Assembly (NCBI GenBank): GCA_009733575.1
Contig: ML769506.1
Coordinates: forward strand, 1-64,000
Origin: Gymnopus androsaceus JB14
Lineage: Eukaryota; Basidiomycota; Agaricomycetes; Agaricales; Omphalotaceae
DNA length: 64,000 nucleotides
Direction: 5' to 3'
The notes under the pieces are model-generated. The model was not told the DNA's origin and did no database searches. It was given only the letters and a program-made list of their open reading frames with translations. The stretch's first letter is position 1. Every line of letters starts with the position of its first letter. Of this stretch, positions 44,770 through 56,122 are shown in pieces. A program made the position numbers and the translations under genes.

Positions 44770-46138
44770 CGCTACAAAGTATTCTGTTCATGGTACCGCA
44801 GGTTGTTACACTCCAAATCTGCCTCTCGAGCTCTTCTCACGTAGCCTATCTCAGGCCTTAAATTCATCCCATTACTCAGCCGCCTGCAAAGGAAGCTGAC
44901 CGCCGAGCCCGTACCTGCCCGTACTTACAGAGGAGGAACGCTATGTCGCGTCACGAAACTCATCAGCCCAAGGCATCTCCGTTCTCAGCGTCCCGGCCTG
45001 CATGCCATAAAATCGCTCCATCAAGACGGTTCACTGACTGTAATACAGTAGTGGATGTAATGGATTTCAGATGGCTGATGCACAAGCCCTTCCGTTTTAA
45101 CTCGGGCTTCCAGGGGCTTCCCGGGATTTCTTTGTGTCACTTGTTTATCAATGTGGTCCTGTTCTGGCTCGGGTCCCGCGCGGCGAGCTATTATCGACTG
45201 CTGTACGCGACTACACGGCTGCACGGAAACCCAAGATATTCTTGGGGATTTTGGATCTTCAGAATCGAGTGACGTTCAATAAGAGATTCCGAAGATAGAG
45301 GAGCGCCCGTGCTCTCAAGATTTCACAAAAGTCATCAATCCGAAGAAGTTTTTCCACAAATCTTAAGAATTTATTATATCCTCTTGTAAATATCTCATCA
45401 CGCATTGCCCGCAGCAGCAGCCTAGCACGCTTCCGTTTCACTTGTATTCCGCTCCCGTTCCTCCTCATTTCAGACTGTTGGAAAAAAAAATTTGAAAGGA
45501 AAAGAATTTTTTATTTGCTCGCAAACTACATACATACAAACCATACAATACACAAAATTATGAATAGCAAAAGCATAACAGAGCAGCAATGAATTTGAGG
45601 AAAATTTTGAGGGCGAAAACGGCAACGGCAATGGCAATGAATGTTGAGTACATTGGGTACTTTGACTGCTTGAACTAACGATGTTGCATTGTATAGTGAA
45701 CGTTGTCTTGTCGAACCTTGAAGCATTGAGCGGAAATGGACTTTGAGACTTGAATCTGAAGACTGAAGTTGAGTTTGATGGTGGAGAGGAACGAAGAAGC
45801 AAAAGACTTCATGAAATTCTTTCTTTCCTTTTGAACCTTTTATAATCAGCTGGGCAGTTTCATGTGACTCTCAGTGGCTTGCTCAGCCTTGCACGCAAAA
45901 TACTGCGGTTTATGAAGGTAAAGATCTTGAAGAATGCGAATTTGATAATTTCTGAAGAGTGCATCGACGAGATTCTTGAAAGTTGGAGACCTTAGTCATG
46001 ATGGCTCTTGAAAAAATGCAAAACTTTGTGATTCTTCAAAATTTTGAGTAAATTATCCTAGATTCTTAGGATTTGCGATCTTACAGAATCTACGTTTCAC
46101 ATTCTTACAAAATCACCAAATTTCGGTGCAGCCGTGTA
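44770..46138. other. Intergenic, no supported gene
   Basis: About 1.4 kb with short open frames on both strands, none with a domain or splice-consistent partner. The right part (46,000-46,130) is AT-rich. Confidence 0.45.
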
Positions 46139-46392
46139 CTGGATGACTTCCCGTAACATTTAAAAATAAGAGGATGGTCAATTAATGGAGTGCGCCATGC
46201 GGAGGGATGCTAAGCGAGGCTGCCGAGTCAACGGCTTCGCGCAATTGCCATCAAAAACTGTTTAGAACGGCCTCCCGACCCCTCTGTAAACGTTTCTAAA
46301 CGGTTTTTGATGGATTCCGTTGATCGGAGGGCTCGCTTGGACTGTTTATTGACGATTTTATTTGGAAATAGCCCTACGGGAAGTCATCCACT
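46139..46392. mobile_element. MITE with terminal and internal inverted repeats, TA-flanked
   Basis: TGGATGACTTCCCGTA (46,140-46,155) is perfectly inverted at 46,375-46,390; with one indel at the outer base, TA flanks both ends (46,137-46,138 and 46,393-46,394). A second inverted pair inside, CCATCAAAAACTGTTTAGA against TCTAAACGGTTTTTGATGG (about 46,249-46,313), gives a double-stem fold. About 254 bp, no coding capacity. It differs from the two elements near 10 and 13 kb. Confidence 0.75.
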
Positions 46393-46987
46393 TATCAAGA
46401 CTTGAACGCCATTCAGTGTACCTGAAAAAAGCCCGACCGATGGCCGTATTAAATATCGGTTTCCGGATGGCGGTTCTCTGGGCTCTTGGCTGCTCTTGGT
46501 TCAATTGAATCGAACGGGTCGAACCTGCATCAGGTTGACAGATGATGACTGCTGGATCAACGTTATCTGTTGAAGCTTGAAACTTCGAATTCATCATTTG
46601 ATAAACACCTCTCTGCGGGTTGATTCCAGAATTGGTCTGGAGATCTCAGAACTCACTGTGCGCACATACTCTAGAAGCATAGAGTTATGCTGAGTATCCA
46701 GTACTGTACCAGGTGAACTTTGAAGGCTGACGCAGCCGTGTAGAAAAGGTCATCCGGGCCTGTGTCGATATTATTGATCCGATTGAAATTTGAAACTGAT
46801 GAGGAATTTCTGAATTTCCGGCAAGGTATAAAAACCCTTCGTACTATTTATTCCTCCCCACCCTCCCTAAACGCCTTGTGCTGGACACTGTTGCAAGCCG
46901 GTCTTGTCTAATTGAGAACAGGTTTCTTGATTGCTCGCGTACTTTTGACAATCTTCAAATTCAAGACTACACCAAAGCTTCTTCATA
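46393..46987. promoter_or_regulatory. Upstream region of the GH16 gene
   Basis: No gene is seen. A TATA-like GGTATAAAAACCC at about 46,826 lies some 160 bp before the start codon and is a candidate core promoter. Confidence 0.45.
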
Positions 46988-48397
46988 ATGTTCAGCTTCA
47001 TCTACTTTGCCTTCGCGTCGTTATTGTTGTCTTTGCCTCTCCTATGCTCAGCGGCACCGTTACAGTACCGACGATCCCAGGCTTCACCCCAGAAGCGTGA
47101 TTCGTACACCCTGCAGGATACGTATGCAGGGGCAAACTTCTTCGAGTAGGTTGTGTTAATAAATGCGGTTTTTTAATTCTAATCATCGCATAGCTCTTGG
47201 ACTTTCTTTGATTCCTCGGATCCCACTGACGGATATGTCGCTTTCCGGAATCAATCAGCTGCAATGTCGCAGGGACTTGCCAAAGTTGACTCCAATGGCA
47301 CCATTATCGTTGGTGTAGATTCCACCACAACTTTGACAACGGACCAGCTGAATGCAGGCGAATATCGTGGCTCGTTAGTCATATTTCGGTCCTTTGTTAT
47401 TCTATCTGTGTGCTAACAGTCCTTTAGTGTCCGTATTTCTACTCAGAAGACATATAACGGGGGCTTGTTCATATACGATGTTATCAAGATGCCTGTGGGC
47501 TGTACGACATGGCCCGCGATCTGGTGAGTTTGTGAAGCGTCTACCTGGATGTGGTCTTACAAATCAATGGTGATAGGTCTACTGCCACAGATAGTTGGCC
47601 TAATAATGGGGAAATAGATATGATAGAAGGAGTCCATGAATCCACTCAGAACCAGGTGAGCATCTGGCTTGGCGGCGTAAAGCCTTCCTCCCGTTGTGGA
47701 ATTTCATCTGACCTCCCCCTTGATAACTATGCATACCGGCGGGGGTACTTGTACTTTGCCCAACAACCAAGCCATTAGTGGTAGTGTCTCCAACCTGGTA
47801 GAGAATACCGACTACTCCAACTGCGACAGCACTACCAACGATAATGGCTGTCCTACTATGGACCCTACGCAGAACGGATGGGGCGCAAACTTTAATGCTA
47901 ATGGAGGCGGTGTAGGAACTTTTCCATTCACCTTGAACTTATTCTAACCTTTACATCGCAGGTATTCGCTAAACTTTGGGATCCCGAAGTGGGAATCAAA
48001 ATCTGGCATTTCACTCGAAGCAATATCCCCGCCGATATCACCTCGAAGAACCCGGATCCTTCTTCATGGGGGAACCCTGTCTCCTTCCTTCCCAACGGAG
48101 ACAACTGCGATATTGCAAGTCGCTTCAAAGACCATATGCTGATCATAGATATCACCTTATGTGGGGATTGGGCCGGATCGTGAGTTGTCTTGAAAATCCC
48201 AGTTACGCTCTTTGAATTTTACGAACACTCTTCTAGCTCATATTCTTGTGGTGGAACGTGTCTCGCAGCAACGGGAGATCCATCCAACTACGTCGGTAAG
48301 TGTGTTAAACTGATTAATCTGAGAAATCATCCTCATTTATTTGAACGCAGATGCTCAGTTCATGCTAAACTCGATCTTGGTGTATCAGGCTTCATGA
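46988..48397 (+). CDS. Secreted GH16 endo-beta-1,3(4)-glucanase-like enzyme
   Basis: Glycoside hydrolase family 16 (laminarinase-like), likely acting on cell-wall or plant beta-glucan outside the cell. The signal peptide is MFSFIYFAFASLLLSLPLLC plus SAAP. The catalytic motif GEIDMIEGVHE has the E-x-D-x2-E arrangement. Further family blocks: NGGLFIYDVIKMPVGCTTWP, AIW, GWGANFNANGGGVFAKLWD, IKIWHFTRSNIPADI, HMLIIDITLCGDWAG. Exons 46988-47145, 47194-47373, 47428-47523, 47577-47655, 47723-47911, 47962-48179, 48237-48295, 48351-48397 (341 aa). The fourth intron (47,656-47,722) restores the frame only if it ends in TG where AG is expected. Without that, translation stops within about 40 codons. The fifth intron is nearly identical to one in the next gene. 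Confidence 0.78.
47912..47961 (+). repeat. Introner-like intron, copy 1 (intron 5 of the GH16 gene)
   Basis: A 50-nt intron in phase 0 between GGT and GTA codons, starting GTAGGAACTTTTCCATTCAC. From 47,923 to its end it is identical to 48,943-48,981 in the neighbouring gene. The whole intron aligns with one indel and two mismatches. The flanking exons are unrelated apart from a shared GT directly after the acceptor. Confidence 0.9.
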
Positions 48398-48751
48398 GAC
48401 GTTGGAAGATGATCAGGAGGTTCGGGCGTACTGGGGGCATTGATTGTTCTTTGTACGCCGCCATCTATCCAATTGTTTCTATAGCACTTGTAGCCTTACA
48501 CTTGTATTATCCACGATCCAATTTGAAGAATGTTGTGTTTAATGACAAATGCTAATACAGATAAGTACAAAAGCGCCTAGAATGCGCGTCGCGCGACACG
48601 CTTGGGTCATATCACGTGTTGCATTTCTTCCTTTCTTCTGCTTTGTTTTTCTCCGACTCGATTATGTTTACAGAGGAGGAACTACTCCATTCAGTCAAAG
48701 AGTGCGCTCGCGTTTTCTTCATGTGCACCGCTGTTGAATACAATATCACAG
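48398..48751. other. Intergenic; probable 5' end of the DUF6534 gene
   Basis: The first exon of the following membrane protein should lie here. A candidate start at about 48,664 (MFTEEELLHSVKECARV) cannot be joined in phase to the next exon, so it is left open. Confidence 0.4.
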
Positions 48752-50331
48752 GAGTCGAGGATGGAAGTTCATCGGTTACTGCGTCTCCAACATCCTCTTC
48801 GGAATTCTTGCCTTTCAGCTATACTTGTATTTCATCATATACAGGAGGTGACTTATTGAGGAGGATCTGGCTTGTTAAAAGAACTCATTTGCGTTGAATC
48901 GGCAGCGATCCAGTGTGGCTGCAGTTATATGTATGCAACTTGTCCATTCACCTTGAACTTATTCTAACCTTTACATCGCAGGTCCTCATTGTAGGCAGTC
49001 TTGAAACTGTCAATCTCGCATTCCACGCCTGGTATTTATATGACGTTTTCATTCATACACTTTCGTATGCAAGCTCGTATTCTTTCTCCGCATCTCAACC
49101 TAAAAACAACCTTAGAGGATTTGAATTTCATTCTCCAAAATCACTGCTGCAAGTCTTTCTTTGGCTTCCTTACGCGTTTATTTGAATTTTTTTTCTAATT
49201 CACAGTGTTGTCGACAGGTGAAGTATTCTCGCTTCGCGTATACACAAGCTTCTTACCTTCTGCGGACGCCAGAGCCAATCCTTATTGTACGCCTATTCAT
49301 CCGTTGTGATGAAGATATCTCTCAAGATCGTATAGGGTGTCGTTACAGGCTCCATCCAGTGCTTCGTTGCTTGGAAGCTTAGGAGTTTCAACTCAAAGAT
49401 ACGATGGACGTACTTTCCAGTGATTTGTTTTGCAATGGTCGGCATTGGTACGTTGTGTTTTAATCTTTTAATTCGTACCATACTGATGTTGGCATACCGG
49501 CAGTAAGCGCTATCCTAGCCACTGCTGGAGCTTGGCCTTCTTCTCGTACACCAAAGGTTGAATCGGGTCAGTTGGAAAATACTTCTTTCTCACCAGCACC
49601 TTGTAGGTCACTGTCGTTCTATGGCTAGGTACTGAAACTCTCAGTGACGTCTTCATTACCTCGGCGTTATTGCATGAACTGTAAGTATCTGCTAGCTCAA
49701 TTTCTGCGCGATTCAACTGTTTTCGAATAGGGTAATCTCCATGATCACGAAACATCTACACCATTTCTGACCCTCAGCTTTGTATGGCAGAGACGAGTTC
49801 CGAATTCCCCTGAAGAGCCGAAGCAGAGGCTTCTCGAGCTATTCTTTCGATGTAGGAGAACTATATGTATAGATCCAACAGAATTCTAACCAATTTTCAG
49901 ACGTCTTGCAAAGCGGGCTTTTGGCGACTATCTGCGTTGCTATGGGTCTTATGTCTTATATCGCTTCTGTGCGTTCGGTTTTCAAGTAAATCTTCTCCTC
50001 TTGGCTGACCAACCGTTCGCAGCCGGTTGGATTGTACGCTCAAAATACCGCGATTTTCTTCGTCTCTAACCCCTCATTTAGAGATAAAGCCTTCGTTCTT
50101 CCCCTTTCCAAAGTGCATGCGATTTCTTTGATGAGCACGCTTAATTCCCGTACAGGAGTGGTGTTTTACAATCTCAGCTCCCAGGAAAAGATACCCTCTA
50201 CAGATGCGGCAGAAAGTTCGGGCTTGATGAAGAATCGGAGATCGTTGATCCAGTCTAAACCAAAGGCCGAGAAGAATGTGGTCAATCCGCCCCACAAACA
50301 TGCAAGTCGCGCTGTTTCACCATGCTCTTGA
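48752..50331 (+). CDS. DUF6534-type seven-helix membrane protein
   Basis: Fungal multi-pass membrane protein of the DUF6534 kind, function unknown. Readable blocks in order: GWKFIGYCVSNILFGILAFQ, SDPVWLQLYVLIVGSLETVN, LAFHAWYLYDVFIH, GVVTGSIQCFVAWKLRSFNS, KIRWTYFPVICFAMVGIG, VTVVLWLGTETLSDVFITSA, VLQSGLLATICVAMGLMSYI, and the diagnostic SKVHAISLMSTLNSR near the C-terminus. Exons 48752-48847, 48906-48930 and 48982-49064 are secure and phase-consistent; the first exon, a region around 49,065-49,337 and the last exon (which may extend to about 50,590) are unresolved. The intron 48,931-48,981 matches one in the GH16 gene. The tail runs into the convergent BTB gene. Confidence 0.68.
48931..48981 (+). 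repeat. Introner-like intron, copy 2 (in the DUF6534 gene)
   Basis: A 51-nt phase-0 intron after the LQLY codons, starting GTATGCAACTTGTCCATTCA and ending ATCGCAG. It is 48 of 51 positions identical to the GH16 intron at 47,912-47,961. The fit at LQLY/VLIVG is supported by the conserved helix on both sides. Confidence 0.9.
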
Positions 50332-50643
50332 AACAACTCTGATCTCTTTAATCCACAGCGCCAAGTTTCAGAGCATCTCAAATGTAGCTCATCAACGACA
50401 TCGTGTAACAGATGAACGGCACCCCACAGTAGTATTCGTTGAATCCGCGGTCGAGACTGATAGCTTGCTTGCGGTCAGTAATGAGTACGATACGCGTAGA
50501 AGCGGCGAAAGCTTCAATAGTTCAGGAAGTCCTGTTTGCTTGCCACCAGAGGAGCAGCCGTTGACCAAGGATGACGGACAATTGAAGTAGTTGGGAGATG
50601 GACGATATTTTTTGGGCTTCTTGGGCTTCAAATTTGCATTTTC

Positions 50644-51844
50644 TCATAATTGTAGCAGAAAGACTGTAGCAGTACAAGCATCCGATAAATCGATAGTCAC
50701 ATACGGATCTACTGTAAGTACCTAGCTGAAATTGAGGTTCAACTTGACCTTTGAAGGAATGAATAATCGCTATATGCCAAAGTTCAACACTCACCTCCTT
50801 CATCTTGTCCTCCACGACGCGCGCGAACACATAAGTCCAATCATGCAAACGACGAATGATATTATTTGCATCCTCTCGACATTTTGCACACTTGCTATTA
50901 TCACGAATAGCCTTGTCTACTGCTTTCTGGAAAAGCCCAGGATCCAGAATCGTGTCCTTCGATGGCTTGTCTCTGAAACGAGACCCTACCTCTAGGATAT
51001 AATCATAAAAAAAGGCTGGAACATCCACGGTAAATACATCAGGATCCGCTGGGTTTGAGGAGTCGTATACCCAGATCTTGCGTGTCGAGAGCACGCTTTT
51101 ACATCCCGTTGTATGATCCTTAAAAAAGCTGATAGGAAATGGTATATCCTTGCTTGAAAACCAGATAGTATTTGGAAATTCTGCGACCTGAAGCTGGGAT
51201 GTAGCAGAACCGCCACCATCACGGTGCTCCGAGTCTATCTCTCGTGCTATACGCAACGCAAGGTCTGCGATCTCCCGGTGATAGTTCATCAGAACGTATA
51301 GGTCCGCGGCAGTAATATGGGAGAGCTCGTCGCCAAATATACGGCGATGGAGAGCAGACTCTACCTCCAATGCGACAGATCGTGTGGCCGCTGCTTTGCA
51401 GATGTCGGTCCAGTGATGGCGATAACCGATCGCGAATAGGCGATGAGGGTTATTCTGCATCACGGGGGAAATGAGAACCGCATGGCGAAGGCTCCCCAGA
51501 AAGACTTCAGAGTCGATGCAGAACTTGGAAGAAGTGGATATAACCTCCAGGAGGACATCGATGTCATCAAATGCTGGAGGAGCACTTGGGTAAAGCAGCA
51601 GTAGCAATGGCCGCAGGACTTTACTGTGTTCCTGCATAAGGATGACTGGCTTTTCATCCTTTACAATGTCTGGAGATGCATCGCCGAAAAGATTTTCGAA
51701 GAATGGAGATGCAAGTTTTAGCAGGTACTGCAAGACCGCAAAATCGACGAAATCAGCCGAACGAAGAATGACATCTGCTTTAGCGGTTGGATCGAACGGA
51801 GATGAGGCATCGGTAATGATGGGCTCGTTCGTCGCCGACATCAC
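50644..51844 (-). CDS. BTB/POZ domain protein
   Basis: BTB-domain protein of the type much expanded in Agaricomycetes, probably a protein-protein adaptor (perhaps with Cullin-3). The start is followed by ADVILRSADFVDFAVLQYLL, ASPFFENLF, and the BTB core VLRPLLLLLYPSAPPAFDDI, DVLLEVISTSSKF. A C-terminal region holds FLGSLRHAVL, ALHRRIFGDELSHITAADLY, and a C-x2-C pair (SKCAKCRED). Exon 1 is 51844-50795 and a short exon 2 is 50721-50644, phase 0, 375 aa; exon 2 uses the acceptor CAGCTAG. The next AG downstream would create an immediate stop. Confidence 0.78.
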
Positions 51845-52028
51845 AGAAGAAAGGGAAAAGATGAGAAGCGTGAAGCGTGTGATTGAAATGTCAAAGCTAG
51901 ATATACGAGAGATATCAGGCTCAAAACATATTCCACTGGTACAACTCGCGATTTCAAATATGGGTGATATCGATTACCCAAGTACTACACACTACAGATC
52001 TAATAAAAATACAGTTTTACACGGCGAT

Positions 52029-53266
52029 TCACGGTCGGAAGACATTCAGCCTGCTGTCCCACGAACAGCTTGCCAATAAACCTTCTTCGTACAATGACCA
52101 CGAGCAACCAACGACAAATTCAGTGTGGGCGTCATGTATATAGCGCAGTTGAGGTTGAGGTCCTGGCGTTGTATTCCAGCTGAAGAAAGACATTAAATTC
52201 ATAAAGAACCGTGCCAAAGAACCCAGACTTACATTCTACACGTCATATCATAGCTCGCAGTAGCCAAGACATCTGCTTTATGAGGATTCCACTGCAACTT
52301 CCGCACTGCATATTCGTGTCCTGGAAGTGAGCTTTCACAAGCTCCTCCGACCTGACCTTCACTCATTCTAACCATGCGACAGTCCCAGACCTTGACCATC
52401 TTATCCACGCTTCCGCTCGCAAGAACAAAGGGACGATATTTGTTCCAATCTAGCGTTAGGACCTCACTGGCCGACGCAGGAACAGTGAGTACAGCAGCAT
52501 TGAGAGGGTTGGTAAACGAATTGGTTCCGGGGCCTGTTGCATAGGATGGCGAACGAAGATCGAATATTTTGAGTGTACCGTCGGTTGAACAGGTAGATAT
52601 AAGGTCTGGCTGGTGGGGAGAAAAGAGCGCTTGGTACGTGCAGGACTGGTGCGCCTGTAAAGTCACAGCCGATCGTGGTCGATCTGCCTTCCACTGAAAT
52701 AGCTGAGAATTATGACACACATCAAGAGGAAGCAAGCCGTACCACTTTGACCGACCCATCCCAGCATGAAGATACAAAAGTATCTTTCTGGATATTGGAC
52801 CAATCTACCGAGAAGACTTCTCGCGTATGTTCTTGCCAAGCTCCAATAGGAAGTTTCTAGATATTCTTGAGTTCATAGAGCATCGAAAGTCGGTCAAAAA
52901 CACGTACATCGAGCATTATATCCCACATCCGTATCGATCCGTCTCCGGACCCTGTAACAAGGTGGTTTTCGTGAGCTTCAGACCACGCAAGGTCATACAG
53001 ACCATCCTGTGATTCAAAGCTGGCGTGCTGAATAATTAGCTATTAATTTTCTTATGAAACTGAGAGCAGAATAATCACAATTTATCCAGCTGGATCGTTG
53101 GGAGACCGCCTGCTCCGGGAACAAGAGAAGCGATGTGCAGCCGGCCATTTCCGACAAGGCCAAAATTTGCAGACGATGCGAGGGCCAATCTGGTGTTATA
53201 AAAGGGTGACCATGAGACGGAGTAATGGGCAAATCCTGGTGTTTGGAGGACTGCTGGAGGATTCAT
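52029..53266 (-). CDS. PEX7: PEX7, peroxisomal PTS2 import receptor (WD40)
   Basis: WD40 beta-propeller that recognises type 2 peroxisomal targeting signals in the cytosol. Blocks: TPGFAHYSVSWSPFYNTRLA, NFGLVGNGRLHI, SQDGLYDLAWSEAHENHLVT, GSGDGSIRMWD, EHTREVFSVDWSNIQKDTFV, SCWDGSVKVW, DLISTCSTDGTLKIFDLRSP, GHEYAVRKLQWNPHKADVLA, SYDMTCRIW, and the C-terminal YEEGLLASCSWDSRLNVFRP. Five exons: 53266-53079, 53019-52908, 52856-52743, 52693-52233, 52179-52029; phases agree, 341 aa. At the first two acceptors of introns 1 and 3 the nearest AG breaks the frame and the next AG downstream fits. It diverges from the sirtuin gene with 282 bp between starts. Confidence 0.92.
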
Positions 53267-53548
53267 CGGAAGGAGTGCATGCTGAGCGGAATCAAACCGC
53301 TTATTTGCTGACGTTCAAATTCACATGCCCCGCCAAGGAGCGCTCATGGGCGCTTATCGCAACTTGCTTCTGGCTTCGTCCTTCAGGCTTACCCCTATTC
53401 TTTTCGTTTTGCCCAACCTCCCACCATTGTAATCACACTCATTCGGGGCGCTCCAGACTTTGTGACTCGTGCGGACCAAGTCTCCACCCAAACCTTTATT
53501 CTTCTCCGAGTTTCTCTTCCTGTCGCCGCTGAAGGACATTGTCCGGCC

Positions 53549-55097
53549 ATGCGAGTTTCTGTCCCAACGATTCCCCAGTCTCTTTTCGCAGCAAATCCTT
53601 CATTAAACAAAATATCTGCCGCTGAAGCCATAGAACGCGTTTCGACTTTTCTATCACCGGGAAATGTTACTTTGATTACTGGTGCAGGCGTCAGTGTAGA
53701 TTCAGGTTAGTCTTACAGGGCCGTAATTGATGACGATGATTGAAGGGAAATATCGTTCGATCCAGGCATTAGAGCATACCGTGGACAAGACGGCAGATAC
53801 TTGAATCCGAATTACAAGCCGATTTTCTATCACGAACTCGTAGACGAGACTGAGAAAGGCCATTTATTTCGGTGCGTTTGCATCTAAATACTTATTTTAT
53901 CCAGCTAATATTTTTCTTAGACAGCGGTATTGGCTACGGTCATACTTGGGGTATCCTTCCGTTCGAGAAGCTCTTCCAAATACAACACATTATGCTGTAG
54001 CAGCTCTGCAGCACTCTGGTGTCGCTCCTCGTCTCATAACTCAGGTTCGTTCCCATTGAGTCTTACTATGTAGTATCTTGGATCTCATGCGTGAGCCAGA
54101 ACGTAGATGGCCTGCACCACAAAGCACTATCATTATCTCAACCTAGCCCAGTCCACATGCAAGAGTCGATTCTTGAACTACATGGCACATTACACGTCAG
54201 CTCGTTCATCCTTTTTACTGGCGTCTGGCAAGTTGACCCTATGCCTTGCTGTCACTCATAGCGTGTAAGATGTAAACACGGACATCTCACGGATAGAACC
54301 GTATTCCAAGACTGGTTATCCACCGCGAATCCAAAGTGGAAGGGCTTTGCTGATGAAGTTGAGAAAGAGGGGGAGCAGCTTCGCACAAATCCAGACGGTG
54401 ATGTATGTAGGAGCAGCTACTGGCTTGACTATTGGCAGCTGAAAGACTCCTTCTAGGTCGCCATCGAACATCTGGGTATCTCCTACAGCGACTTTGTCAT
54501 TCCCGAATGTCCCATTTGTCTGCAAGAGAATAGGCACAATAATGTAGTGTGTATCTTCGCTCCAAATTGTAGCATGTTTACTCAAGGAGCTTTCACCTAG
54601 CACAAACCTGATCTCGTCTTCTTTGGAGAATCGATAGCAGAACACGTTAAAAAACGATCGTACGTTCATTATTTATATTTCTAGCTACCTTCATTTCAAA
54701 CCGTTTCTAGCTACTTGGATGTAGAAAACAGCGATCGAGTTCTTCTCATAGGAACTACACTCGCTACATATTCCGCTTTTAGGTTTGTCTTTCTCTACAA
54801 CTCCATGTACACACGCCTAAAACTCATTGGCTTCTCGCGTACAGACTATTAAAACACGCCGTAGAATTGAAGAAACCTGTCTTGATGATTAATGTTGGGC
54901 CCTCCCGTGCAGACGGCGTCGAGGGAGTAGAGAAATTGGATATCGCTAGTGGCGAAATCATGCGTCAAGTTGTAAGAAATACACTTCAAAATCGGGGTTT
55001 GGTGGTAGACCCTTTGGTCGAGGAGATGTTGTCTAGTGGTATCAGGAAACCGCCGCCGACGGACGACGACGATAGAGCCCCACGAGCTGCAGGTTGA
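53549..55097 (+). CDS. SIRT4-type sirtuin (class II NAD-dependent deacylase)
   Basis: NAD-dependent sirtuin of the mitochondrial SIRT4 class. NAD-binding motifs: LITGAGVSVDSGIRAYRGQD with GRYLNPNYKP, the catalytic QNVDGLHHKA, ELHGTLHRVRC, DLVFFGESI, LLIGTTLATYSAFRLLKHAV and VLMINVGPSRADG. The zinc site is CKHGH in the first half and CPIC in the second, so histidine seems to replace one of the four usual cysteines. Nine exons: 53549-53705, 53766-53871, 53921-54044, 54100-54195, 54262-54402, 54457-54546, 54601-54659, 54711-54782, 54845-55097; phases agree, 365 aa. The N-terminus is not strongly amphipathic, so mitochondrial import is inferred from the family. Confidence 0.9.
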
Positions 55098-55304
55098 TGG
55101 ATATACTAGACATACTAGACAAGTCCTTGTCTTGCATTACACTGTTCAATATTATTGCCAATATCATCGTCTAGAGTTGAAGATCAGTTTGGATGCCCAC
55201 TGGCAGGATCCACCCAATTATATAATATACTTATGGTCCAAATGATTCTTTTATTCGTACGAGCATCCAACTTCAAAAGTCCACAGGTTGGGAGGTGTTC
55301 TGTA

Positions 55305-55784
55305 GCAAATGATCGAAGCTCGGACGGTAGATAGGCATGAACTCTAACGTTTCCTACGACAAATCTCGTTGTGATAGAGTTTGGTTTTCGTTACGATGTC
55401 CAGGGGATGTTCAGATCTTGGAGCAATATTGGCAAAGTCTAGAGCAACCGTACTAAGTAGTTCCTCATCAGATAAAGTCGCTTCTGCTACAGATAAATTT
55501 CGAAGGGAGAGTTAGCTTGAATGTATATACTATATAGAAAGCTGAACAATGAGTATTTGGAAAGGACAGTATTCGCCTGTTTTATCCAGAGAATCAGAGT
55601 GAAAGTTCATGCAAAGCGGTGCTCTGAACATTGAATCGCGAAGAATACTTCCTCTTCTGGATCCAGTGCCTATATGATTGTCATAAGTAAAGAAAACTAT
55701 ACAGTAAGTGCCATTAGCAGTACAAATCGAAGTGCCGCATGTTTTCCATGGTCTCCAAAGTTTTAATTCTGTTAACAAATGCAT
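55305..55784 (-). CDS. Hypothetical small gene, doubtful
   Basis: Two coding-looking stretches on the minus strand: one starting MHLLTELKLWRPWKTCGTSI at 55,784, and one around 55,350-55,490 reading ATLSDEELLSTVALDFANIA and ending NEICRRKR before a stop. I could not join them with a phase-consistent intron, and recognise no domain. It may be a small real gene or a decayed one. Confidence 0.25.
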
Positions 55785-56122
55785 TTTAACTCACAGATAT
55801 TTCTTTCGTTAGTTTTTTTGTAAGTTTCTAGTAGTAAACGAGCATCCGATGATGGTCATCGGTGGTGGAAATTCATCTATGTACCTTCAAGATCGATACA
55901 ATTTTTGACAAAAAGCGTTCGTACTGCGAGGTACCTGCCATGATGCCCCCTATTTAAGCCTCGTGGCCATCAAATAAAGATATGTGGCTTCAATGAAGTA
56001 TATGTAACACCTCAAACTCTCGGATCTCTGTCGATGTTGCAAATCTGCAAGACCAGCTGGGGGGTTTTTGTCCCACTTGCTGTGGCAGAATTTCTTCCAC
56101 AAAGATTCTCCGGAAAACCGCT
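55785..56122. other. Spacer, no gene seen
   Basis: AT-rich sequence between a doubtful small gene and a NTPase relic; nothing recognisable. Confidence 0.4.

Noticed and set aside
53020..53078. Phase clash at PEX7 intron 1
   Set aside because: Using the next AG downstream (after ACGCCAG) gives a perfect phase and family match, so no frameshift is needed.
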